From: an uncultured Chromatiaceae bacterium
Lineage (GTDB): Bacteria; Pseudomonadota; Gammaproteobacteria; Tenderiales; Tenderiaceae
Direction of reading: 5' to 3'
Length of the DNA: 59,061 nucleotides
NCBI GenBank assembly: GCA_947259785.1
Contig: CAMYNQ010000004.1
Location: 1-59,061, forward strand
Program-made: the position numbers and the translations under genes
Shown here: one piece after another, positions 42,705-52,483 of the stretch
How positions within the stretch are numbered: position 1 is the first letter of the stretch
How the letters are laid out: the number at the start of each line of letters is the position of its first letter
Notes under the pieces: generated by a model
Database searches by the model: none
Told to the model about the DNA's origin: nothing
Seen by the model: the letters and a program-made list of their open reading frames with translations, nothing else

Positions 42705-44819
42705 TTAAAGCTCGCTGGCAGTCGCGGTGCTTTGATGTGTAAGTAGATTTTGTTGCTGTGGTTGATGGATTAAGTCAACGAGTATGGCCGCGGCCTCTTT
42801 TAGCTTGATTAGTTTTACTTGTTCCGTGAAGTTGTCATTGTCGTCACTGTTGCTCTCTTCATCCTCCTGGGTATCGCTTATCTCTTCTGGCTCCATGCCC
42901 AGAGATAGACGAAAGCGGTTGATGAGTTCCATGCCTTCAGTTTCTTGTTTTTCTCTTTCTGTCTTGCGCTCGGTTTTGAGCAGCGTGACCGATGTTTTAT
43001 CAATAATTTCTTTACGCATGTCAGCTTGAGCGAGCAGGTATTCAAAGCCGCTGTCTGATTGAACACGTTTTTGGTGCTGTGCTGTTATGGTTTCTAGGTT
43101 GGTGTTAGTGCGATTGTATTGGTTAAAGTTGGCTGCCTTAATTTGCGCCCAGGGGAGGGCGTTTTCTAGTGAACTTTCGCCCTGTTTGCTGTTTTCTTCA
43201 GCAGTGGGAAAGATGATGTCAGGGATAACGCCACGGTTTTGAGTGCTGTCACCGTTGACGCGGAAGAACTGGGCCATGGTTAATTTTAGCTGGCCTAGGG
43301 TGGCACTGCTGTTTTTTACATGGCGGTTTAAGTCCATTACCTGTTGTACGGTGCCTTTGCCAAAGGTGGGTTCGCCTAAAACGGTTGCCCGGCCGTAGTC
43401 TTGCATGGCGCCAGCAAAAATTTCCGATGCGGAGGCGCTAAAGCGGTTAACCAATACGGCCAGTGGGCCGTTGTAGATGATGCTGTCATCGGTGTCTTCG
43501 TTGATTTCTAGTTTGTTGTGGCTGTCGCGCACTTGTACTACAGGGCCTGATTTTATAAACAGGCCGGTAAGTGAAATGGCTTCTGAGAGTGAACCGCCAC
43601 CGTTGCCAGCCAAGTCAATGATGATGCCATCAACCTTTTCTGCTTTTAGTTCTACAAGCAACCTGCGGGTATCACGTGTGGTGCTAACATAATCTTTTTC
43701 GCCACGTCTTGCGGCAGCAAAATCCATATAAAAGGTTGGAATGGTGATTACACCGATACGAGAGCTATGCTCACCGTTTGGAATTTCGATGATTGATTTT
43801 TTGGCTCGTTGCTCTTCTAACTTGATTTTGTCGCGGACGATGGTGACGATTTTGCTTGGTCCATCCAGGCCATTTGCTTTAGGTAACACCTGTAAGCGTA
43901 CAACTGAATCTTTGGGGCCGCGAATAAGGGCGACCACATCATCGATACGCCAGCCGACAACATCTTCAATCTCGCCATCGTTGCCCTGACCAACACCGCT
44001 AATGCGGTCTTCAGGGTGAAGCTGATTGCTCATCTCAGCCGGGCCGCCAGGAACAGTGCTTTTAATAACGGTGTAGTCACTAACAGTTTTTAGTACCGCA
44101 CCGATACCTTCCAGGGAAAGGCTCATGTTGATTTTAAAGTTTTCCGAGGTGCGTGGTGAAAAGTAGGCGGTGTGCGGCTCGATGGTCTTTAGATAGGCGT
44201 TAATGAACATTTCGTAAACGTCTTCTGGTTTGAACTGCTCAGAGCGGGTTTTATAACGCTGGTAGCGCTTGCGCAGGGTCTTGTTTATTTCCTCATCAGT
44301 TTTATTGGCTAAAGACAAACTCAGTACGTCGTTTTTAACGCGTTTGCGCCAGATTTCATCCAGTTCCTTTTTATCTTTGGGCCATGCTGCGTCTGTTCGA
44401 TCGAACAGGTACTGTTCTTCCAGCGTGAAGTCGAAGGGTTGCTCCAGGCGTTCAAGGACATAATCGGCGCGTTCGAGACGACGCTGATTGAAGAGGCGAA
44501 AGATGCTAAAGGCCGGTTCAAGATCGCCTCGGCGCAGGGCGTCGTCCAGAATGGTGTTGTAACGTTTAAACGAGGCGATGTCTTCGCTTGTAAAGATGTT
44601 GCGGTTGGAATCCAGGGATTCAATGTATTGATCCAGAATGGCGCTGGACTGAGCGTCGTCCAGGGAGCTTTCTTTGTAGTGAAGCTGTTTGATGAACTTG
44701 GTCAAAAGAACCGTAGAGAAGCTGTGTTCCGGTAACGGGCTTAGCGGAGCATTAGCGGCGGAGGCAGTTAATGCTGAATACATTAGTAGGGTGAATAGGG
44801 CAATTCGTCTTATGATCAT
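42705..44819 (-). CDS. prc: Tail-specific (carboxy-terminal) protease Prc
   Basis: Prc is a periplasmic serine protease that processes penicillin-binding proteins and degrades tagged proteins. The 704-residue protein has a signal peptide ending ASAANA (about 24), a PDZ domain (about 240-310; SLEGIGAVLKTVSDYTVIKS) and the S41 catalytic part with VNRFSASASEIFAGAMQDYG (Ser nucleophile) and LGEPTFGKGTVQQVMDLN (catalytic Lys). The C-terminal acidic stretch (SDTQEDEESNSDDNDN) is typical in length but strongly charged. It is a single gene ahead of, and co-directed with, mltD. Confidence 0.95.
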   Translation of the reverse strand: MIIRRIALFTLLMYSALTASAANAPLSPLPEHSFSTVLLTKFIKQLHYKESSLDDAQSSAILDQYIESLDSNRNIFTSEDIASFKRYNTILDDALRRGDLEPAFSIFRLFNQRRLERADYVLERLEQPFDFTLEEQYLFDRTDAAWPKDKKELDEIWRKRVKNDVLSLSLANKTDEEINKTLRKRYQRYKTRSEQFKPEDVYEMFINAYLKTIEPHTAYFSPRTSENFKINMSLSLEGIGAVLKTVSDYTVIKSTVPGGPAEMSNQLHPEDRISGVGQGNDGEIEDVVGWRIDDVVALIRGPKDSVVRLQVLPKANGLDGPSKIVTIVRDKIKLEEQRAKKSIIEIPNGEHSSRIGVITIPTFYMDFAAARRGEKDYVSTTRDTRRLLVELKAEKVDGIIIDLAGNGGGSLSEAISLTGLFIKSGPVVQVRDSHNKLEINEDTDDSIIYNGPLAVLVNRFSASASEIFAGAMQDYGRATVLGEPTFGKGTVQQVMDLNRHVKNSSATLGQLKLTMAQFFRVNGDSTQNRGVIPDIIFPTAEENSKQGESSLENALPWAQIKAANFNQYNRTNTNLETITAQHQKRVQSDSGFEYLLAQADMRKEIIDKTSVTLLKTERKTEREKQETEGMELINRFRLSLGMEPEEISDTQEDEESNSDDNDNFTEQVKLIKLKEAAAILVDLIHQPQQQNLLTHQSTATASEL

Positions 44820-44944
44820 AGTCAGAGTTAATTCAGTGGCTGGTGTGGAGTGTGTGGATAATCATGTATTGGCCTGTTTTACTTGATTTTCAAGTGGGAC
44901 GAGAAAAATACATGCCGCCATATCATTATTTGAATTGAACATTA

Positions 44945-46759
44945 TTAAATGTTCTCGGAGACTCTTGTTACATCCACATATACCACCAGCCGCTGGCCAG
45001 GTTGGATGTATTTTCCCCTGGTGTCGCGGGGATTCCACTTTTTCAGTTTGCTGATGCTGACATTGAAGCGTTGTGAGATGCGTGCCAGTGAGTCGCCATT
45101 GCGAACTTTGTAATTGATCTTGCGGGTCATGGCCTTGGCCATGGGGTTGCCGACGGGAGCGTTGGCAGTGGCGTTCTTGGCTTTGCTCCAGATCACCAGT
45201 TTTTGCCCTGGTCGCAAGGTGTCGCGCGGTGCCATGCCATTCCATGAAGCCAGTGTGCGTACTGATACTTTGTGCGCCTTGGCGATATCCCAGAGGGTGT
45301 CGCCGTTGCTAACGGTGTGTTTGATCTTGTTGCCGTTGCGGTTGATGTTTTGTTTGCTCTGCAGGCGTTGCTCTTCGCTCAGGGCATAGCTGTTAAGGGA
45401 CTGGCTGGCTGCTGGGATGATCAAATAATTGCCGGCACGGATGATATTGCCGCGCAGCTGGTTGGCTGCTTGAATGGTTTTGACCGTGGTTTTGTATTGC
45501 TGTGCGATTTCCCCCAGGGACTGGCCATTCTTGATGCGATGACGTACCCATTTAACCCGTTGCTGTTTTGGCAACTGGGCCAGCTTTTCTTTGAAGCCAT
45601 CGGCTTTTTCAATTGGTAATAACAGATTATGCGGGCCATCTGGCGATGTTGCCCAGCGGTTATAGGCCGGATTGAGGGTATACAGCTGTTCCAGCGATAG
45701 CTCGGCCATGTCGGCAGCGATGGCTAGATCTAGTTGTGAGCCGATGTTGACCTCGGCCAGATGTGGGCTGTTATCGATTGTTTTCAGGCTGACGCCGTGT
45801 TGTTCAGGGTTAGCGACAATGCTGGAGATAGCTAGCAGCTTGGGTACGTAGCCTTGTGTTTCGCGCGGTAGTTTCAGATCCCAGAATGTGGTGCCCTTAC
45901 CACGTTTTTTGTTTTTGCGGATTGCCTTAGAGACTGTGCCTTCACCTGAGTTGTAGGCCGCCAGTGCCAGCAGCCAGTCACCATCAAAGCGTTTGTTGAG
46001 GATTTCAAGGTAATCCAGTGCCGCAGTGGTGGAGGCCTTGATGTCGCGACGACCGTCGTACCACCAGTCAATCTTGAGGCCAAAACGGCGCGCTGTGCCA
46101 GGGATGAATTGCCAGATGCCGGCAGCTCGGCCATGGGAATAGGCAAATGGTTGAAAGGCGCTTTCCACCACCGGCAGCAGGGCCAGCTCCATGGGCATGC
46201 CACGGGCCTCGATCTGTTCGACGATGTGATAGAAGTAGGGGTCAGCACGGCCAAAGGTGCGATCCAGGTATGTTTGGTGTTTGGAATACCAATTCCGGTC
46301 GCTTTTTACGCGGGCGTGATCCATGTCCTGTAGTCGAAAGCCTGAGCGAACCCGCTGCCAGATATCGGTAGGTGCCTGCGGTTCGCTTGCGACGATAGTC
46401 GTCTCTGCTGTGTTTTCAATCTCGCTGTCAGTGACAGTTGTCGTGTCGCTTTCAATTAGGTCGTTTGCGGTGTCGATGTCTGTTAGGTCTTGCTCTGCTG
46501 TGGCTGCGGCAAGGGATTCTTCCAATAGCACCAGTTCGCCGCTCTGATCGATGGCGTTTTCACGTGCAGCGGTGACTGAGCTGAAATCTTCTATGGCTTC
46601 AGCGGTGGCCGCAACCATGCTGTCGTCATCATGGGTGTTAAGCTCGGCGGGCTGCTGGGTCTGGGTAGCGGCGCAGCCGATTAACAGAAGGATCAAAGCG
46701 GAGGGCAGGATCTTGTAGCCGAGGCGCAGTGTGTGGGTCTTCATTGATTGTACTTCCAT
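44945..46759 (-). CDS. mltD: Membrane-bound lytic transglycosylase D
   Basis: MltD cleaves peptidoglycan from the outer-membrane side. The start carries a lipobox (LILLLIGCAAT, cysteine about 29; ATG 46744 would shorten it by five residues). The SLT domain shows LLPVVESAFQPFAYSHGRAA (catalytic Glu about 197) and GIWQFIPGTARRFGLKIDWW, then LLALAAYNSGEGTVSKAI. Three LysM domains follow: IKNGQSLGEIAQQYKTTVKT, VSNGDTLWDIAKAHKVSVRT and VRNGDSLARISQRFNVSISK. An acidic Thr/Glu-rich linker (about 40-130) is longer than in E. coli. Confidence 0.95.
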   Translation of the reverse strand: MEVQSMKTHTLRLGYKILPSALILLLIGCAATQTQQPAELNTHDDDSMVAATAEAIEDFSSVTAARENAIDQSGELVLLEESLAAATAEQDLTDIDTANDLIESDTTTVTDSEIENTAETTIVASEPQAPTDIWQRVRSGFRLQDMDHARVKSDRNWYSKHQTYLDRTFGRADPYFYHIVEQIEARGMPMELALLPVVESAFQPFAYSHGRAAGIWQFIPGTARRFGLKIDWWYDGRRDIKASTTAALDYLEILNKRFDGDWLLALAAYNSGEGTVSKAIRKNKKRGKGTTFWDLKLPRETQGYVPKLLAISSIVANPEQHGVSLKTIDNSPHLAEVNIGSQLDLAIAADMAELSLEQLYTLNPAYNRWATSPDGPHNLLLPIEKADGFKEKLAQLPKQQRVKWVRHRIKNGQSLGEIAQQYKTTVKTIQAANQLRGNIIRAGNYLIIPAASQSLNSYALSEEQRLQSKQNINRNGNKIKHTVSNGDTLWDIAKAHKVSVRTLASWNGMAPRDTLRPGQKLVIWSKAKNATANAPVGNPMAKAMTRKINYKVRNGDSLARISQRFNVSISKLKKWNPRDTRGKYIQPGQRLVVYVDVTRVSENI

Positions 46760-46803
46760 GTAACTGCCATTATTTTCACCATAGTATACCGGCCCTATCT
46801 TAA

Positions 46804-47568
46804 TTAAGAAAAACCATCTTTCCAGTAGCGCAGGGTTTTGAATACATGGGCCGGGCTGGTCAGTGTTTTAGCGCTGAATTTTTCTGCGCTGGTTTTTACC
46901 TCGTCAAACTGACAACGCAGGAACGGGTTAGTTGCCAGTTCACGCTGTAGTGTCGAGGGCAGCGTAGGTTGTCCCTGCTGTCGTTTTTCCGTCTCTGTCG
47001 CTATGCGTAGCATAATCTGTGTGTTTCCTGGTTCTACGGCCTGGGCGAATTTTAGATTGCTCAAGGTGTATTCATGGGTACAGTAGATATCTGTATTTAT
47101 CGGCAGCTTGGTGATTTTATCCAGGGAATCATAAAGTTGTTCAGCGCTGCCACCTAGCAGTCGGCCGCAGCCGGCGGCGAACAGGGTGTCGCCACAAAAC
47201 AGGGCCTGGTGGCCATAAAAGGCGATGTGGTCCTGGGTGTGGCCGGGTACTTCCAGTACTTCCAGGTCCAGCTCGTTGATATGGATGCGTTGACCGGATA
47301 CACAGGGGTGGCTGAGGCCGGGTGTCTGTCTAGAAGCTGGGCCATAGACAGGTACTTGAGAGCGCTTTAATAGTGTTTCTATGCCGTTGACGTGGTCCCA
47401 GTGGTTATGGGTAACGAGGATGGCAGCCAGCTGCAGGCCTTGTTGCTGCAGGGCTTTTTGCACTGGTGCGGCATCGCCGGGGTCGATCACTACAGCTTGG
47501 TGGTCGCCAAATTGAATGAGCCAGATATAATTGTCGGAAAAGATGGGGATTGGGCTGATTTTAATCAT
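46804..47568 (-). CDS. gloB: Hydroxyacylglutathione hydrolase (glyoxalase II)
   Basis: GloB hydrolyses S-lactoylglutathione to lactate and glutathione. The metallo-beta-lactamase metal motif THNHWDHVNG (about 53-62), LEVPGHTQDHIAFYG, ALFCGDTLFAAGCGRLLGG and YCTHEYTLSN are all visible. The track begins at 47772, but the proper start is MIKISPIPIFSDNYIWLI at ATG 47568, giving 254 residues. It is divergent from the yafS-like gene, as in E. coli. Confidence 0.95.
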   Translation of the reverse strand: MIKISPIPIFSDNYIWLIQFGDHQAVVIDPGDAAPVQKALQQQGLQLAAILVTHNHWDHVNGIETLLKRSQVPVYGPASRQTPGLSHPCVSGQRIHINELDLEVLEVPGHTQDHIAFYGHQALFCGDTLFAAGCGRLLGGSAEQLYDSLDKITKLPINTDIYCTHEYTLSNLKFAQAVEPGNTQIMLRIATETEKRQQGQPTLPSTLQRELATNPFLRCQFDEVKTSAEKFSAKTLTSPAHVFKTLRYWKDGFS

Positions 47569-47628
47569 GGCAGTATGCTGACAAGCATTGTCGTCCAGGT
47601 CAATCCGCTGTAACTCAGGGAATAGAAC

Positions 47629-48399
47629 ATGATAGCCGGGCTGAGACGCTGCCAGATCAATGATATTCGACAAGGCCTGCGGGCTTGGTATAACCGCCCC
47701 GTCGGGCAGTTGTTGTTGGAACAAGAGCGCGAACAGCTGGATAATATTCTGCCAACCCTGTTTGGTTACCATATTCTTCAGGTGGGTTGTTTGCTGGGTA
47801 ATGATTTATTATCCAGCAGCCGAGTATCGAACAAGGTTTTGATTGATCCTGACAGGGGCGGTGAGACTCTGACCCCGGCAGTTTACGGCTATCCCGATGC
47901 TATTCCGATAGCCTCGGACAGTGTTGATGTGGTGGTGTTGCCGCATACGCTTGAATTTGAACGTGATCCACACCAGATACTGCGTGAAGTGGATAGAGTC
48001 CTGATCCCTGAAGGCCATGTTGTGGTGCTGGGGTTTAACCCGTGGAGCCTGTGGGGCTTGTGGCGATTGTTGTTTGGACGTTCCGGCACAGCGCCCTGGT
48101 GTGGTGATTTTCTGTCTTTAACCAGGAACAAGGACTGGATGGCGCTGCTAGGTTTTGATGTGGTGCTGGTGCGACCTTATTTTTTTCGGCCGCCGTTACA
48201 GCACAGTGGAATTATGAGCAAACTTACTTTTATGGAACAGCTGGGTGCAAAATTGTGGCCGCGTCTAGCAGGCGCCTATGTGCTGGTGGCTAAAAAACGG
48301 GTAACCACCATGACACCGATCCGGCCACGCTGGAGAGCCAGAACAAGATTGATGGGCGAATTGCCCAGACCAACAACGCGGAGTGGGCGTAATGTCTGA
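47629..48399 (+). CDS. YafS-like SAM-dependent methyltransferase
   Basis: The 256-residue protein is a class I methyltransferase relative. [15 protein letters not shown] (about 49-63) takes the place of the SAM-binding loop, and [20 protein letters not shown] (about 103-122) plus [20 protein letters not shown] (about 131-150) match YafS. Its position between gloB and rnhA is the same as in E. coli. The substrate is not known. It overlaps rnhA by eight bases. Confidence 0.88.
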   Translation: MIAGLRRCQINDIRQGLRAWYNRPVGQLLLEQEREQLDNILPTLFGYHILQVGCLLGNDLLSSSRVSNKVLIDPDRGGETLTPAVYGYPDAIPIASDSVDVVVLPHTLEFERDPHQILREVDRVLIPEGHVVVLGFNPWSLWGLWRLLFGRSGTAPWCGDFLSLTRNKDWMALLGFDVVLVRPYFFRPPLQHSGIMSKLTFMEQLGAKLWPRLAGAYVLVAKKRVTTMTPIRPRWRARTRLMGELPRPTTRSGRNV

Positions 48400-48826
48400 A
48401 GTGGTTGAAGTGTTTACTGATGGTGCCTGCCGTGGCAATCCTGGCCCGGGCGGCTGGGGTGCCATTTTGCGCTGTAAGGGCAAGGAAAAAGAGTTGTTTG
48501 GCGGTGAAGCCGAAACCACAAATAATCGCATGGAGATGATGGCGGCGATTATGGCCTTGGAGAGCCTGAGCCGTCCATGCCAGGTGGCACTGACCACCGA
48601 TTCCAAGTATGTGCTGCAGGGCATTACTGAGTGGATTGTCGGTTGGAAAAAACGTGGCTGGAAAAATTCAGCCAAACAGCCGGTCAAAAATGTAGATCTG
48701 TGGCAACGGCTCGATGAAGTTAATGCAAAGCATGAAGTCGAATGGCACTGGGTCAAGGGCCATAGTGGCCATGATGAAAACGAACGTGCCGATGCCCTGG
48801 CCAATCGTGGCATCGATGAGTTGTAA
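48392..48826 (+). CDS. rnhA: Ribonuclease HI
   Basis: RNase HI removes RNA from RNA-DNA hybrids. The catalytic residues are in [19 protein letters not shown] (Asp), [14 protein letters not shown] (Glu), [11 protein letters not shown] (Asp) and the His/Asp of [17 protein letters not shown]. The basic protrusion [20 protein letters not shown] is typical. The start is ATG 48392, inside the yafS-like gene end; the track start at 48383 is three codons earlier. 144 residues. Confidence 0.97.
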   Translation: MSEVVEVFTDGACRGNPGPGGWGAILRCKGKEKELFGGEAETTNNRMEMMAAIMALESLSRPCQVALTTDSKYVLQGITEWIVGWKKRGWKNSAKQPVKNVDLWQRLDEVNAKHEVEWHWVKGHSGHDENERADALANRGIDEL

Positions 48827-48855
48827 ATTGAGTAGGGTTGTAGTGGAGTAAAAAT

Positions 48856-49581
48856 ATGCGGCAAATAATTCTCGATACAGAAACCACCGGCCTGGAACAT
48901 TCTGACGGCCATCGGATTATCGAAATCGGTTGTGTTGAACTGATTAACCGGCGTCTGACCGGTAATCACTACCACCAATATATTCAACCTGAGCGTGTGG
49001 TACCGGATGATGCCATCGAGATCCATGGCATCACCAATGAATTCCTGGTCGATAAACCACTATTTGCACAGATCGCCCAAGAATTTGCTGATTTTATTAA
49101 GGGTGCCGAGCTGGTTATCCATAACGCTCCCTTTGATGTTGGTTTTATCAATTATGAGTTTGCACGGCTGGGGCCGGAGTGGGGCAAGGTTCAGGATCAG
49201 TGCAGCATTCTTGATACGCTGAAGATGGCGCGTGAAATGCACCCGGGGCAGCGCAATACCCTGGACGCGTTATGTAAGCGTTACGATATAGACAACGCCA
49301 GCCGTACCCTGCATGGTGCCTTGCTTGATTCGGAGATTCTAGCTGACGTTTATTTGGCCATGACCGGTGGCCAGACATCGTTGTTTATGGAAGCAGAAAA
49401 AGAGCGGTCGACAGCGGAGCATAGTCAGGAGCGGGCGTTAATCAGTGCTGATCGTCCGCCGCTGCGGGTTATCAGTGCCAGCGCTGAAGAACTCACTGCG
49501 CATGCTGGTTATATGGATGTCGTCGAAAAGTCTGCCGGCGGCATGTCACTTTGGCGTGAGTTGGAATCTGATGTTAACTAG
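48856..49581 (+). CDS. dnaQ: DNA polymerase III epsilon (proofreading) subunit
   Basis: The 241-residue protein has RQIILDTETTGLEHSDGHRI (Exo I, 2-21), LVIHNAPFDVGFINYEF (Exo II, about 95-111) and RTLHGALLDSEILADVYLA (Exo III with catalytic His and Asp). The C-terminal part that binds polymerase alpha follows. Its place after rnhA (divergent in E. coli but co-directed here) supports the call. Confidence 0.96.
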   Translation: MRQIILDTETTGLEHSDGHRIIEIGCVELINRRLTGNHYHQYIQPERVVPDDAIEIHGITNEFLVDKPLFAQIAQEFADFIKGAELVIHNAPFDVGFINYEFARLGPEWGKVQDQCSILDTLKMAREMHPGQRNTLDALCKRYDIDNASRTLHGALLDSEILADVYLAMTGGQTSLFMEAEKERSTAEHSQERALISADRPPLRVISASAEELTAHAGYMDVVEKSAGGMSLWRELESDVN

Positions 49582-49819
49582 TTGGCTGTTCAATCTTGGT
49601 AAAATCTAGCTATACTCGTGCGAATCAGTCAGACATAACAAACAATTAATCGACAAGATTTGTTGCATATTGAAGCTTAGATATGCCTGCTAGATATTGA
49701 TTGCGTTGTGCATTGTTTTAAGAACATGTGGGTGTTGCATGATTGCGAAGCTCCCTCAAGGATGAATCTGTATCACATCAACTACTGCGGTGCTAAGCCG
49801 GGGCCAGTCAGGGGGAAAA

Positions 49820-51724
49820 ATGCAAAAATTTACCAATGGTGTTTTGAAACTAAGTCGCTTGACCTTGTTAACTACTATCACCGTCTCGGGTGTCAGTGGT
49901 TGTGGCGGCAAACAAGTTGCCATCAAACCTGTTGAACGAAATGTGGTTGCCGTGGCGATGGAGCAGCAAGCCGTTGTAGCTGAGTCGGTTGCTGCAGAGT
50001 CTGAGTCTTATCTAGTTGATCCTTCCCCCGAGCGATTGGTTTTGGCGGCCCGGTATGGCCAGTCCAGGGGGGTTAAGTATTTTCTTGAGGGGGGCATGGC
50101 TGTCGATGTCAAGGACGCCTACGGTAATACTGCCCTGATCGCGGCCGCCAGTAACGGTCAAGTTGAGATGGTGGAGCTGTTATTGGCGCGTGGTGCTGAG
50201 ATCAATGCAAGCAATAAAGAAGAGTTTACTGCTCTGATGGGGGCGGCGGTTAAAGGCCATTATGAGCTGGCCCATACTCTGATTGGCTCGGGTGCCGAGG
50301 TCAACGCCATGAATAATGATGCCGAAACGGCATTGTCCATGGCAGTGAAATATGGTCATTACAAAGCGGCGAAGGTTTTGTTGAAGGGGGGTGCCAACCC
50401 TAACCTGTCTAATTCGCTGCCCGCAAATGTCAGCAATAGTGGCTATACGCCATTGATGTATACCGCGACGTCGGGCGTCACCCGGCAGTCGGTCGACTGG
50501 GCCGCCATGGCGCAATTGTTGATTGCCAATGGTGCCAATCCCAATCTCAGTAGTCGTCATGGTGATGCTGCGCTGAATCTTGCCCGTAGCAGAAATAATG
50601 CTGAGGTGGTTGCGGTGCTTAAAAAGGCTGGCGCCAAGGATGACAAAGTTTATGCCGTACTGAACTTGGACGAGACCCTGCTTAAGGCTGCCAGGCTGGG
50701 TGATTACATCAAGGTAAAACAGGTGTTAGCCAATGGTGCCAATCCTGATTTTTCGGACAAGAATGGTGTGACACCACTGTTAGCAGCGGCCCACCGAGGC
50801 AGCTCTGCAACGTTGAGGATGCTGCTGGCAGCTAATGTTGAAGTGAATTTTGTGCCGTCTGGTTTGCGTCAGTATGCCCTATCGAAATCTCACGCGCCGC
50901 TTAATGAACGAGAGTTAATGGAAGCTGCTTCGCGTGGTGAAACGGCTTTGAATGCGGCAGTACGCCAGGGCCATATCGAGGAGGCCTATTTCCTGCTTAG
51001 CAACGGTGCCAACATCGGTCTGGCCAATCGTCATGGTGAAACGCCACTGTTTGTGGCTGTGGCGGCGGGTAATCTGGGTATGGTCAAGATGCTGCTTGAG
51101 CGCGGTGCCAACCCAAATTCTGTTGAGCAGGATAATCGGCGTAACCGCTTGGCTCTGGCAAAACATGCGATGGGTAAAAATAGCGTTCTAATTACGGCTG
51201 TGCAGAAGGGGTATTTGGATGTGAGCAAGTTATTGGTCGAGGCCGGTGCAGATGTCGATTACCGTGGTTTTATGGGTAAGACAGCTGTCTATGTTGCGGT
51301 TGAGAATGGTCGTCGTAAGCAATTGGGTTATTTGCTAGAAAAAAAAGCCAATCTGAATATTAGCAGTCGGGCTGGGATTAGCCCGTTGATGGAGGCGGCT
51401 AAACTTGGTAATCGTCACCTGGTGGCTGACCTGCTTGGCAGTGCGGCCAGCGTAAATGCGATTGAGCGGCCTGAGCTAGGCTATGCCCGTGAAACACAGG
51501 GAGGTAGTAGCAGTGGTATGACGGCCTTGATGTTTGCGGCTCGTGGTGGCCACGATGATGTGGTCGATCAGTTGCTCCAGGCTGGGGCAGAGATCAATAT
51601 TCATAATGTCAATGGTGAAAATGCACGAGCGATTGCCAGTGCGGCTGGTTATGATGAGATTGTTGAAATGTTGTCGTCTGATGCCCGTCAGAATACCGTT
51701 ACCTTGTCTACGATTGATAGATAA
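49820..51724 (+). CDS. Ankyrin-repeat lipoprotein
   Basis: The start at ATG 49820 follows GGGGGAAAA and gives a lipoprotein signal ending VSGVSGCGG (lipobox SGC, cysteine about 29); the track start 49790 adds ten residues. After a variable linker come about 12 ankyrin repeats (about 75-625), for example GNTALIAAASNGQVEMVELL, TALMGAAVKGHYELAHTLIG, GVTPLLAAAHRGSSATLRML and GETPLFVAVAAGNLGMVKML. Ankyrin arrays bind proteins; an exported one probably acts in the envelope. No partner gene is evident. Two longer inserts (RQYALSKSHAPLNERELMEA; ELGYARETQGGSSSG) break the regular repeat spacing. Confidence 0.88.
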   Translation: MQKFTNGVLKLSRLTLLTTITVSGVSGCGGKQVAIKPVERNVVAVAMEQQAVVAESVAAESESYLVDPSPERLVLAARYGQSRGVKYFLEGGMAVDVKDAYGNTALIAAASNGQVEMVELLLARGAEINASNKEEFTALMGAAVKGHYELAHTLIGSGAEVNAMNNDAETALSMAVKYGHYKAAKVLLKGGANPNLSNSLPANVSNSGYTPLMYTATSGVTRQSVDWAAMAQLLIANGANPNLSSRHGDAALNLARSRNNAEVVAVLKKAGAKDDKVYAVLNLDETLLKAARLGDYIKVKQVLANGANPDFSDKNGVTPLLAAAHRGSSATLRMLLAANVEVNFVPSGLRQYALSKSHAPLNERELMEAASRGETALNAAVRQGHIEEAYFLLSNGANIGLANRHGETPLFVAVAAGNLGMVKMLLERGANPNSVEQDNRRNRLALAKHAMGKNSVLITAVQKGYLDVSKLLVEAGADVDYRGFMGKTAVYVAVENGRRKQLGYLLEKKANLNISSRAGISPLMEAAKLGNRHLVADLLGSAASVNAIERPELGYARETQGGSSSGMTALMFAARGGHDDVVDQLLQAGAEINIHNVNGENARAIASAAGYDEIVEMLSSDARQNTVTLSTIDR

Positions 51725-51855
51725 TTAAGGTGCCGCTGAGCAATTCCTATACGGCTGCTCTGAGTCCAAAACATCTAATTTCTGTGTTTTTCGCCTTGAA
51801 CTTGAATATTTTGAATCTCACATCAACTCGCCCAGAATTAATCAGAGGCACCTAA

Positions 51856-52311
51856 ATGATAAAAAACCTACAGCGTTTCTTTGACCAGAAAATTCAATCT
51901 ATCAGTGGTGGCCAGACAGCAATTTTGCCTGAACGTGCCTTGCAGCTTGCCACGGCCTCTTTGTTGATAGAGGTTTCTCGTGCCGATTTTCATATTGATG
52001 CAAAAGAGCAGCGGACAATTGCCGATGCAATTCAAGCATTTTTTTCGCTTTCTGCCGCAGAAACTCGAGAGATTATTGAGTTGGCGGAGAGTGAAGTTGA
52101 CGATGTCACCTGTTTGTTCGAGTTTACTCGTCTGGTGAATGAAAACTTTGATTACTCACAAAAACTCAAGATTGTTGAAATGATGTGGGCTGTCTCTTAT
52201 GCCGACCTGGATAAAGATAAATATGAAGAACACTTGATAAGAAAGGTGAGTGATTTGCTGTATGTGTCGCACTCCGATTTTGTCCGTCTGCGCCATTCAA
52301 CTGAGCCTTAA
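51856..52311 (+). CDS. TerB-like protein
   Basis: The 151-residue all-helical protein matches the TerB fold: LQLATASLLIEVSRADFHID (about 29-48), FTRLVNENFDYSQKLKIVEM and WAVSYADLDKDKYEEHLIRK (about 114-133). The conserved acidic residues may bind metal. TerB-like proteins are linked to tellurite resistance or to membrane-stress complexes, but many have no known role. It is a single gene upstream of the globin gene, with about 170 bases between. Confidence 0.85.
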   Translation: MIKNLQRFFDQKIQSISGGQTAILPERALQLATASLLIEVSRADFHIDAKEQRTIADAIQAFFSLSAAETREIIELAESEVDDVTCLFEFTRLVNENFDYSQKLKIVEMMWAVSYADLDKDKYEEHLIRKVSDLLYVSHSDFVRLRHSTEP

Positions 52312-52483
52312 TAGCTGAGTAATTTACTAGGTAATATTTTTTTCTTTCCAGCCGCTAGTTCTGTGACTATCTTAATTCCTGACTATTATTATTGGATATA
52401 AAGTGTATTTACAGTACATTTTTAAGTGGTTAGTATTTGAGCGGGGATAGATTGAGAATTTTTACAGTGACTAGGAGAAAATA

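Noticed and set aside
49581-49819. Possible riboswitch or sRNA ahead of the ankyrin gene
   Set aside because: The 238 bases have no recognisable aptamer; short stems are not better than chance by eye.
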